DNA of 64,000 bases from Leucobacter chinensis (lineage in GTDB: Bacteria; Actinomycetota; Actinomycetes; Actinomycetales; Microbacteriaceae), in contig NZ_JAHQZR010000002.1 in NCBI RefSeq assembly GCF_019049105.1, positions 186,001-250,000 of the forward strand, in the 5' to 3' direction. The notes under the pieces are model-generated. The model ran no database searches and was not told the DNA's origin. It saw only the letters and a program-made list of their open reading frames with translations. Of the stretch, positions 24,567-32,137 are shown in pieces; the stretch's first letter is position 1, and each line of letters starts with the position of its first letter. A program made the translations under genes and the position numbers.

Positions 24567-26759
24567 ATGCAGAGCAATCACCATCATCACGATCCCGAGG
24601 CCCATCAGGCAGCGATGGGTGATCACAGCAGCCACGAAGCGCCAACGGGGCTCGATCCGCACGCAAACCATAGCGACCACCACGCGGGCCATACCGAGCA
24701 CGGCGGCAACGGCGGACACAGCGGGCACGCCGACCATGTCGGCCAGTTCAGGCGACTCTTCTGGGCAATGCTCGTGCTGGCCATTCCCGTCGTGAGTTTC
24801 AACGCCATGTTTGCGAGCCTGCTCGGCTACTCACTCCCCAATGCCTCCTGGGTCGCATGGGTCTCGCCAGTCATCGGCACCCTCATGTACGCCCTTGGCG
24901 GTTGGCCATTCCTGAGGGGCGCCGCAGGAGAACTCCGGGATCACAAGCCAGGCATGATGCTCCTCATTAGCCTCGCCATCACCGTCGCATTTCTCTCATC
25001 ATGGGGCGCAAGCCTCGGCCTTTTGAGCCACGAACTCGACTTCTGGTGGGAACTTGCCCTGCTCGTCGTCATCATGTTGCTCGGGCACTGGATTGAGATG
25101 CGCTCGCTCGCCCAAACCACCTCGGCACTCGATTCGCTTGCAACATTGCTGCCCGACGAAGCCGAAAAGGTCGTGGGAGACGAGATCATCACCGTCTCCC
25201 CATCCGATCTCTTCGTTGGCGACACGGTTGTGGTGCGCCCCGGAGCAGCCGTGCCCGCCGACGGCCGCATCATTGAGGGCACAGCGAGCATGGACGAGTC
25301 AATGGTTACGGGCGAGTCTCAGACGGTGCAGCGTGGGGTCGGCCAGCACGTTGTCGCGGGCACGATCGCGACCGACTCAGGCCTTCGGGTCGAGGTGACC
25401 GCAACAGGCGCCGACACGGCGCTCGCGGGAATTCAGCAGCTCGTTGCCACCGCTCAGGCTTCGTCTTCTCGTGCCCAACGCATCGCAGACACCGCCGCTG
25501 GCTGGCTCTTCTGGTTCGCGCTTACTGCCGCGGTCATCACGGCGATCGCCTGGTCTCTCGTTGGGTTACCCGACGCAGCCGTGGTGCGCACCATCACGGT
25601 GCTCGTGATTGCCTGCCCCCACGCCCTCGGTCTCGCGATTCCGCTCGTCGTCTCGATCGCAACCGAACGAGCAGCTCGCGCCGGGGTGCTCGTGAAAGAT
25701 CGCCTCGCACTCGAGTCGATGCGCCTGGTCGACACCGTGCTCTTTGACAAGACCGGAACGCTCACGAAAGGCGAGCCAACCGTTACCGCGGTCGAGCCTG
25801 CCCGGGGCTTCACTGAGGAGCGGATACTTGAGCTCGCCGCGGCGGCAGAGCGCAGCAGCGAGCACCCCTTAGCTCAGGCCATCGTCAGCGTTGCCGAGTC
25901 GAAGGGACTCAGCGTTCCCAACGCGAGCGATTTCTCGTCATCGCCCGCAGTCGGAGTTCGCGCAACGGTCGCGGGCAACACGATCGAGGTCGGCGGCCCC
26001 TACCTGCTTGAGCAACATTCGACGAACGAGCTTCCCATCGCCGACGAGTGGCGCGCTGAAGGAGCGATCATTCTGCACGTACTGCAAGAGGGGGTCGTCA
26101 TCGGAGCCCTGCGACTCGCCGATGAAATCAGAGCAGAGTCATTCGATACGGTCAGAGCACTGCACCGTTCAGGCGTGCAGGTCGTTATGATCACGGGCGA
26201 CGCCCAGGCGGTCGCCGATACCGTCGCCGAAGCGCTCGGTGTCGACCGGGTCTACGCTGGCGTGCGCCCTGAAGACAAGGCCGCGAAGGTCGCCGAACTC
26301 CAGGCCGAGGGGCGTCGGGTCGCCATGGTCGGCGACGGCGTCAACGACGCCCCGGCTCTCGCACAGGCCGATGTTGGCATCGCGATTGGCGCCGGAACCG
26401 ACGTGGCCATTGGATCAGCGGGCGTGATCCTCGCCTCTTCTGACCCGCGATCAATACTGTCGATCATCGAGCTCTCGCGCGCAACGTTCCTCAAGATGAC
26501 GCAGAACCTCTGGTGGGCCGCAGGCTATAACCTGCTCTCAGTCCCGCTTGCTGCGGGCGTGCTCGCTCCCATAGGGTTCGTTTTGCCAATGAGCGTCGGC
26601 GCGATACTCATGTCAGCGTCTACAATTGTGGTCGCCGCCAATGCACAGCTGCTGCGGCGCCTCGACCTCACACCAGAAAAGAGTGTCGCCCGCATTCTCG
26701 ACGGCCCTGCCTCACAGAACCCGTCGCCCACACCAGCACGATCAGGAGCCGCATCATGA
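24567..26759 (+). CDS. copB: Copper/silver-exporting P1B-type ATPase, CPH class (CopB)
   Basis: A second copper pump, 730 residues, without an HMA domain but with a histidine-rich N-terminus (about residues 1-60, over 15 His) that probably binds metal. The membrane metal site is CPH (VIACPHALGLAIPLV), characteristic of CopB-type ATPases. TGES, DKTGTLT, SEHPLAQ and [20 protein letters not shown] are all present. The ATG at 24567 is chosen because an upstream extension would run through the operator palindrome. Its stop overlaps csoR as ATGA. Divergent from the copZ/copA arm. Confidence 0.92.
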   Translation: MQSNHHHHDPEAHQAAMGDHSSHEAPTGLDPHANHSDHHAGHTEHGGNGGHSGHADHVGQFRRLFWAMLVLAIPVVSFNAMFASLLGYSLPNASWVAWVSPVIGTLMYALGGWPFLRGAAGELRDHKPGMMLLISLAITVAFLSSWGASLGLLSHELDFWWELALLVVIMLLGHWIEMRSLAQTTSALDSLATLLPDEAEKVVGDEIITVSPSDLFVGDTVVVRPGAAVPADGRIIEGTASMDESMVTGESQTVQRGVGQHVVAGTIATDSGLRVEVTATGADTALAGIQQLVATAQASSSRAQRIADTAAGWLFWFALTAAVITAIAWSLVGLPDAAVVRTITVLVIACPHALGLAIPLVVSIATERAARAGVLVKDRLALESMRLVDTVLFDKTGTLTKGEPTVTAVEPARGFTEERILELAAAAERSSEHPLAQAIVSVAESKGLSVPNASDFSSSPAVGVRATVAGNTIEVGGPYLLEQHSTNELPIADEWRAEGAIILHVLQEGVVIGALRLADEIRAESFDTVRALHRSGVQVVMITGDAQAVADTVAEALGVDRVYAGVRPEDKAAKVAELQAEGRRVAMVGDGVNDAPALAQADVGIAIGAGTDVAIGSAGVILASSDPRSILSIIELSRATFLKMTQNLWWAAGYNLLSVPLAAGVLAPIGFVLPMSVGAILMSASTIVVAANAQLLRRLDLTPEKSVARILDGPASQNPSPTPARSGAAS

Positions 26760-27091
26760 CCCTCGAACCCCAGGCAACGCCACCGACAGAGCCCCAGCAT
26801 GAGCACGCACATCACGGATACATTAGCGACAAAGACCGCTACCTCGCGCGCCTCAAGCGCATCGAGGGACAGGCGCGCGGCGTGCATCGTATGGTTGATG
26901 AAGAGGCTTACTGCATCGACATCCTCACGCAAATCAGCGCGATCACCTCGGCCCTCGAAAACGTCGCTTTAGGCCTCCTCAGCGACCATCTCGGGCACTG
27001 CGTCGTCGATGCCGCGAAACAGGGAGGCCCTGAGGCTGAGGCCAAACTCAAAGAGGCTTCTGACGCCATCGCGCGGCTTGTGAAGTCGTAG
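26756..27091 (+). CDS. csoR: Copper-sensing repressor CsoR
   Basis: An 111-residue all-helical DNA-binding protein of the CsoR/RcnR family. The Cu(I) ligands fit exactly: Cys53, His78 and Cys82 show the 25- and 4-residue spacing of the known Cys-His-Cys set, with KRIEGQARGVHRMV before them. The His-rich first 20 residues are extra. Translationally coupled to copB. Expected to repress the three palindromes in the copZ-copB gap until Cu(I) binds, closing a feedback loop over both pumps, the chaperone and itself. Confidence 0.95.
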   Translation: MTLEPQATPPTEPQHEHAHHGYISDKDRYLARLKRIEGQARGVHRMVDEEAYCIDILTQISAITSALENVALGLLSDHLGHCVVDAAKQGGPEAEAKLKEASDAIARLVKS

Positions 27092-27096
27092 GGTGT

Positions 27097-27135
27097 CGCG
27101 CGGTTGCCTGCGAGCATTCTGCGAGCAACCGCGCG
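27097..27135. terminator. Terminator after csoR
   Basis: An 11-bp stem, CGCGCGGTTGC (27097-27107) with its complement at 27125-27135, and a 17-nt loop, placed between the convergent csoR and acetyltransferase genes. Confidence 0.75.
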
Positions 27136-27143
27136 TCTCGAGG

Positions 27144-27611
27144 TTAGGCCGATGGCAGCGGATCAGCCTCGTACGTCACCCACCTCGCCCGCGTCGCGAG
27201 CGTGTCGTAGAGAGCCTGGGCCTGAAGGTTGTCGTCGGCGGTGACCCACTCAACCCCTGAACGCCCCTCGGCTGCGGCCATGGTTTGGAGCCGTTCGATG
27301 AGCGCCCGCCCGACACCGCGGCCACGCGCTGCAGGGTCGGTAAAGAGGTCGTCAAGGAAGATGCTCGTAGTTGCCGTGTAGGGCGATGAGAGTCGGCGAT
27401 GGTGCGCGATGCCTAGGAGTGTGCCCTGCTGCTCGGCGACGAGCGCCTTGCACTCGTGTGTCGGGTCCATCATCCACCCCCAAGCGGTCGAGACGACGGC
27501 TTCTGATGGCTCGAGCTCATAGAACTCGCGGTATGCGCGAAAGAGTTCGCGCCAGCGGGCCTCGTCGGCCATGTCAAGAGGGCGTACGGTAAGGGTGTTC
27601 TGTTCAGTCAT
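27144..27611 (-). CDS. GNAT family N-acetyltransferase
   Basis: 155 residues with the GNAT fold: an N-terminal beta-alpha region, LLGIAHHRRL, DDLFTDPAARGRGVGRALIERL with the acetyl-CoA pyrophosphate loop (RGRGVG, about residues 97-102), and a C-terminal WVTADDNLQAQALYDTLA. The substrate is unknown. Single gene divergent from a MocR-type regulator, which may control it; the 157-nt shared region has repeated AGTAACG boxes. Confidence 0.85.
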   Translation of the reverse strand: MTEQNTLTVRPLDMADEARWRELFRAYREFYELEPSEAVVSTAWGWMMDPTHECKALVAEQQGTLLGIAHHRRLSSPYTATTSIFLDDLFTDPAARGRGVGRALIERLQTMAAAEGRSGVEWVTADDNLQAQALYDTLATRARWVTYEADPLPSA

Positions 27612-27723
27612 GGGTGTCTTTCGTTTGGTGAGTTCAATTGTGCTCGCCTCTCGGGCGACGCGCCAGTGCGCCGAGTGAGGGCGGGGCGCGGCCCTGAAAG
27701 CGCCCCCTCACCGAAGAGCACCC

Positions 27724-27762
27724 AGTAACGCTCTTGCAAAATAGAGAGTAACGTTATCTAAT
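27724..27762. promoter_or_regulatory. Direct-repeat operator and leaderless promoter of the MocR-type gene
   Basis: AGTAACG occurs at 27724-27730 and again at 27747-27753, 23 bp apart (about two turns). TTGCAA (27734-27739), 17 bp and TCTAAT (27757-27762) form a promoter whose predicted transcript would start at the ATG at 27769. MocR/GntR proteins typically bind such direct repeats. Confidence 0.5.
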
Positions 27763-27768
27763 AGCTTC

Positions 27769-29166
27769 ATGATCCACGATAACAGAGCAGACGCAATCGC
27801 CGCGACTCTCGCCAATGAAGTCGCTCGTATGCGTGCTGGTGAGAGACTTCCCGGAGTACGGGAACTCTCAAAGCGGTTTCAGGCGAGCGCGGCGACGGTT
27901 TCTGATGCGCTCGCTCGACTCGCCTCCCACGGGCTCGTGCGCACTGAGCCGGGCCGCGGCACCTTCGCGTCAGGTCCCAAACGCACGAGTGAGCCCGACT
28001 ATTCGTGGCAGTCACAAACGCTCGGACCAGCTCGTGTCGATGCTGAGCGGGCAAGCAGGCTCGGCAGCTACGGTTCGGGCGAGCACCTGCCTCTCTCGTG
28101 GGGCTACCTTTCGAGCGATATTCTCCCGCAAGAAGACCTGCAACGCATCACCTCCAGAGCGGCAAAGAACCCTCGTTCGTGGAGTATGACGGCCCCTGCG
28201 GGCTCGCCAGAGCTCCGCCGCGTCATCGCTGCACAGTATCGAGCTGACCCCGCCGATGTGCTTGTCGTCTCTGGCGGCCAACAAGGGCTCGTGTTCGCGA
28301 TGCGCACCCTCGCTGAACCCGGCGCAACGGTCATCACCGAGAGCCCCAGCTACCCCGGCGCGATTCTCGCTGCCCAGAGCGCAGGGCTCTCGATCGCGTC
28401 TGTTCCGGCCGACGCCGACGGAATCATCGTCGAGCGACTCGCGGGAGAGCTCGAGCGCACCAAGGCCCGCATTATCTATCTCCAGCCAAGCTTCGCAAAC
28501 CCGACCGGAGCCGTACTCAGCGCCTCGCGTCGGGCGGCCGTCATTGAGCTCGCGGCGACACACGGCGCATTCATTATCGAAGACGACTGGGCAAGACATC
28601 TTGCGTTCGCGCAGCAGCCTCCGCCGCCGCTCTTTGGCGACGATCCGCACGGCCATGTCGTCACGGTGACGACCTTTTCAAAGCCCGCTTCGCCAGGCCT
28701 GCGGCTCGGCGCGATCATCGCACGCGGGCCGGCCGGCGAGCGGCTTCGAGCATCGCGCACCGCCGACGACCTATGCGTCTCTCCGCTCACGCAGGAGATC
28801 GGTGCGGCACTGCTCACTTCTCAAGCCTGGCCGAGGCACCTGGGGCGCTTGCGCGCTGCGCTCACCGAACGACGCAATGCACTGCTCGCGAGCCTCGAAG
28901 CCTCGCTTCCCGAGGCCACGGTCGCCACGAGACCCACTGGCGGTTTGCACCTCTGGGCGAAATTGCCGACTGGCACAAGCACCTCGCAGCTCACCGATGC
29001 CGCGTATCGCGCTGGCCTCCTCGTAGGCGACGGCAGGCATTTCTTCGTGAACGAACCCCCGGCACCATTCGTACGGCTCTCGTTCGGCGCGGCAACACCA
29101 GCACAAATCGCCGAGGGCGTTCGCGAGCTCGGCGCCGCGCTGAGAGGCCTCACGAGCACAGAGTAG
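27769..29166 (+). CDS. MocR-type regulator: GntR winged helix fused to PLP aminotransferase fold
   Basis: 465 residues. The first 70 or so form a GntR winged helix (LPGVRELSKRFQASAATVSDALARLASHGLVRTEPGRGTF); the rest is a fold-type I aminotransferase with VVSGGQQGL, the substrate loop QPSFANPTG, the PLP aspartate in IIEDDW and the Schiff-base lysine in TFSKPASPGLRLG. Such fusions sense PLP-linked amino compounds and usually act on a divergent gene, here the GNAT acetyltransferase. No ribosome site precedes ATG 27769, in line with a leaderless message. Confidence 0.9.
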   Translation: MIHDNRADAIAATLANEVARMRAGERLPGVRELSKRFQASAATVSDALARLASHGLVRTEPGRGTFASGPKRTSEPDYSWQSQTLGPARVDAERASRLGSYGSGEHLPLSWGYLSSDILPQEDLQRITSRAAKNPRSWSMTAPAGSPELRRVIAAQYRADPADVLVVSGGQQGLVFAMRTLAEPGATVITESPSYPGAILAAQSAGLSIASVPADADGIIVERLAGELERTKARIIYLQPSFANPTGAVLSASRRAAVIELAATHGAFIIEDDWARHLAFAQQPPPPLFGDDPHGHVVTVTTFSKPASPGLRLGAIIARGPAGERLRASRTADDLCVSPLTQEIGAALLTSQAWPRHLGRLRAALTERRNALLASLEASLPEATVATRPTGGLHLWAKLPTGTSTSQLTDAAYRAGLLVGDGRHFFVNEPPAPFVRLSFGAATPAQIAEGVRELGAALRGLTSTE

Positions 29167-29193
29167 GCTCCGCAACGCGATACAGTGAGGGGT

Positions 29194-29961
29194 ATGCACG
29201 TGACGCAGCGAAACGAGACTCAGGCCACCGCTCACCGTTTGCCAAGCCCGGCACCTGATGCTTCAGGCAGGTTTATCGAACGCGGAGCGATCGCCAACCG
29301 CTGGATCGCCCTCGCGTACCGGGCCGGGGCGATTATCGCGATCGCGATGGGTATCGCGCGCATCACCGGGCTTCTGAGCGGATCGCCCTCGTGGGACAGC
29401 CTGCTCTTTTTCACGGTGCAGAGCAACATCCTGTGCCTGCTGTGGGTCGCAGCCCTTATCGTTGTGACGCTTAGCGATCTCGCTGCTTCTGGCGCACACG
29501 GCACCTCGACACCCTCAGCACGCCTGAGCGGCGCCGTGATGATGGCCATCACCGTAACGATGCTCATTTACCTCGTCGTGCTCGTTCCCACGACCTTCGA
29601 GCAGGCGGGTGACTACGAGGTGTTCTCACTCACCGACAACCTCGTGCACATCATTACCCCGTGCCTCGTGATCGTTGACTGGCTACTCTTCGTACCGAAG
29701 GGGTCGTTTCGCTGGATCGAGCCGCCCCTCTGGGCACTCATTCCCTACGCGTATCTCGTCTTTGCTTTTACTGCGGGCGCTGCCGGGGTCGAGTTTAACC
29801 CCGGCCAGACCTACCCCTACCCGTTCATGAACGTCGCCGAACTGGGCGTCGGTGGTGTTGCACTGTGGATCATTGCCCTCAGCGTCGCACTCATTGGTTT
29901 CGGCTACGTGTACGTCGTGGTCGACCGGCTGCTCTCGTGGGTCGGCAAGCCCGTTACATAA
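29194..29961 (+). CDS. Pr6Pr-like polytopic membrane protein
   Basis: A 255-residue integral membrane protein with about six helices. FTVQSNILCLLWVAA near residue 70, DNLVHIITPCLVIVDWLLF near residue 150 and the aromatic TYPYPFMNV near residue 208 suggest the Pr6Pr family (distantly FAR-17a/AIG1-like). Molecular role unknown to me. The start is uncertain: GTG 29185, ATG 29194 and GTG 29200 are all in frame, and the GAGGGG box is best spaced for GTG 29200. Its 3' end overlaps the end of the convergent YhgE gene by 8 nt. Confidence 0.7.
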   Translation: MHVTQRNETQATAHRLPSPAPDASGRFIERGAIANRWIALAYRAGAIIAIAMGIARITGLLSGSPSWDSLLFFTVQSNILCLLWVAALIVVTLSDLAASGAHGTSTPSARLSGAVMMAITVTMLIYLVVLVPTTFEQAGDYEVFSLTDNLVHIITPCLVIVDWLLFVPKGSFRWIEPPLWALIPYAYLVFAFTAGAAGVEFNPGQTYPYPFMNVAELGVGGVALWIIALSVALIGFGYVYVVVDRLLSWVGKPVT

Positions 29962-32137
29962 GCCTGGTCGACTCGATCGCCTCGATGAGCTTCTGGTTGC
30001 CCTTCATGAGTGGCCTGCGCAGTACAAGCCCGAGCAGCAGCGTGGGTACGATAAACAGCGCGAGCGAACCAATCGAGATCCAGAAGTCACCCTCGTAGGT
30101 GCCGGCAAGCGCTGAACGCAACGCACTCACCGCATGTGTTGCTGGAAGGAATGGGCTGATGTTCTGGAACCACTGCGGTAGGAGCTGCAGTGGGTAGGCA
30201 CCGCCAGAACTCGAGATCTGAATCACGAGCAAGAGCACCGCGATCGCCTTACCGGCGTTGCCGAAGGCGACAACGAGCGTGTAGATGAGCATGGTGAAGA
30301 CCGTTGAGATCACCCAGCCTGCAAACACGAGCAGGAATGGGTGCGCGGGCTGTACCTGCACAAAGAGCATGAGCCCCAGGCAGAGAACCGTGCTTTGGAA
30401 GAGACCGACGAGGGCAAAGATGCCGTAGCGACCAATATACGTTTGCGTGGGTGTGAGCGGCGTTTCGAGGTTCATGCCGTGGCGCGAAACCCCAACACGA
30501 ATCGACACGGCGGCAAGCAACGCACCGACCCACAGCGCGAGCACCGTGTAGAGCGGAGCCATCGCCGTACCAAAGCTCGCAACCTCGAACACCGGAATGC
30601 GATTGAAGCTGGCCGGTTCTGAGAGCACAGCAGCGAGCATTTCTGGGTTCGCACCGATGACGTCTGAGATAGCCGTGAGATCGCCCGAGTTGAGGCTCTT
30701 CTCGAGGGCCTTCGAAAGCTTGTCGAAGCGCTCGGCTACCTCGGTGAGATTCTCGGCGGCCTCGGCCGTCGTCTCTTCGGCACTCGTGAGCGCTTCGACG
30801 AGCGAGCCGGCACCAGAGAGTCCGTTGGTGAGACTTGAAAGGTCGGCACCAACGCTCGATACACCCGCCTTCACATCGGTGAGGGTTGAGGCGAGCTGCT
30901 GAAGTTTCGGTTCGAGGCTCTTCGAGTACGCATCTGCCGCGTCTTGCACGGCGCCCTTCGCCTCATTGACGAGGGCAAGAATGTCCTGCTTCGTCTGCTG
31001 CTGCGAGGCACGCGAGTCGGTGATGCTCTTGGCAGCAGCATGCAGGCGGTCGCTCGCAGCTTGCTGCCGATCGATCGCTCGATCCATGCTCTTGACGACC
31101 GCGTCAAAGCCAGGTTTACTGTCGGGCGGCAAGATCGGCCCGACGGTGTTCACGAGCTCGTTGCGCACCGACGTAAAGTTCGCGATGTGCGTGTCGATAC
31201 TCTTCGCAGCCGCGGTGGTCGTCGATGCGAGGCTACCTGCCTGCTGGTCGGCAGCACCGTAGAGCGTGTTGAGCTTGTCGGCAACCGCGCCGTAACTCTC
31301 GGCACTCGATGTAAAGGCTTGGCCGAGCGCTGAAAGCGCCACGTCAACCGTGTTCTTGAGCTCGTTGGCGCCCTGCACGGCCGTGCCAGAAGCATCGGCT
31401 ACCTCCCGCAACGACGAGCCTGCGGCCTCAGCAATGTCTGCAGCGCTCGTCACGAGCGAGGTACTCGCGCCGATGAGGGTGCTGAACATCTGCGCGGTCT
31501 CTGCCCCGGCTTTAAGCTGCGCCGAGATTTCGCCCACGTGCGCTTGCATTTTCGACAGCGCAATTTGCGTGTCGGCGGCGTCGATGTACGACGAGAGCGA
31601 GTTGATGACGGTGAGCCCGACCTCGTTCAGAGTCTTCGTAAAGGCCTCGTTGATTTGTCGCGAGACCGTTCCAGCACCCTGCTCGGTGATCTTCGGCGCG
31701 AGCGCGTTCTTCTTCTCGTTCGTGTAGTACTCGATCTCGGTTCGTTCGCTGCCATGAGCATAGAACGAGAGCATGCGGGTACTGAAGTCTTTCGGCATCA
31801 CGATCGCGGCGTAGTACTCGCCCGTTTGTGTGCCCTCAATAGCCTCTTCCTCGGTCGTTACCACCCAGTCGAGGTCATCGTTTGCACGCAGCGCTGAGAG
31901 CACCTGCTCACCCACGTTGATGCGCAACGGAAAGAGCTCGCTCTCGTGCCCCTCGTCAGAGTTCGCAACGGCAACGGTGAGCCCCTTCGTGTTCTCAAAC
32001 GGGTTCCAGCTCGCAATTACGTTGAACCAGGTGAAGAGTGAGGGGATGACGATGAGACCAAACACGACGATCATGGCCGTCATGTTCTGCGAAACACGTC
32101 GCATATCTTGCAGAAAAACCTGTGCGATATTTTTCAT
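29954..32137 (-). CDS. YhgE/Pip domain membrane protein (first of pair, 727 aa)
   Basis: An N-terminal membrane helix (about residues 20-42, IVVFGLIVIPSLFTWFN), then the conserved extracytoplasmic opening DEGHESELFPLRINVGEQ and AAIVMPKDFSTRMLSF, a long helical, coiled-coil-like Ala/Ser/Asp-rich region (about 170-500), and a C-terminal ABC-2-permease-like block of five to six helices with ISSSGGAYPLQLLPQWFQNISPFLPATHAV. This is the YhgE/Pip (phage infection protein) architecture, also related to EsaA of type VII secretion. Translationally coupled (ATGA) to a larger homologue directly upstream. Substrate or partner unknown. Confidence 0.88.
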   Translation of the reverse strand: MKNIAQVFLQDMRRVSQNMTAMIVVFGLIVIPSLFTWFNVIASWNPFENTKGLTVAVANSDEGHESELFPLRINVGEQVLSALRANDDLDWVVTTEEEAIEGTQTGEYYAAIVMPKDFSTRMLSFYAHGSERTEIEYYTNEKKNALAPKITEQGAGTVSRQINEAFTKTLNEVGLTVINSLSSYIDAADTQIALSKMQAHVGEISAQLKAGAETAQMFSTLIGASTSLVTSAADIAEAAGSSLREVADASGTAVQGANELKNTVDVALSALGQAFTSSAESYGAVADKLNTLYGAADQQAGSLASTTTAAAKSIDTHIANFTSVRNELVNTVGPILPPDSKPGFDAVVKSMDRAIDRQQAASDRLHAAAKSITDSRASQQQTKQDILALVNEAKGAVQDAADAYSKSLEPKLQQLASTLTDVKAGVSSVGADLSSLTNGLSGAGSLVEALTSAEETTAEAAENLTEVAERFDKLSKALEKSLNSGDLTAISDVIGANPEMLAAVLSEPASFNRIPVFEVASFGTAMAPLYTVLALWVGALLAAVSIRVGVSRHGMNLETPLTPTQTYIGRYGIFALVGLFQSTVLCLGLMLFVQVQPAHPFLLVFAGWVISTVFTMLIYTLVVAFGNAGKAIAVLLLVIQISSSGGAYPLQLLPQWFQNISPFLPATHAVSALRSALAGTYEGDFWISIGSLALFIVPTLLLGLVLRRPLMKGNQKLIEAIESTRLM

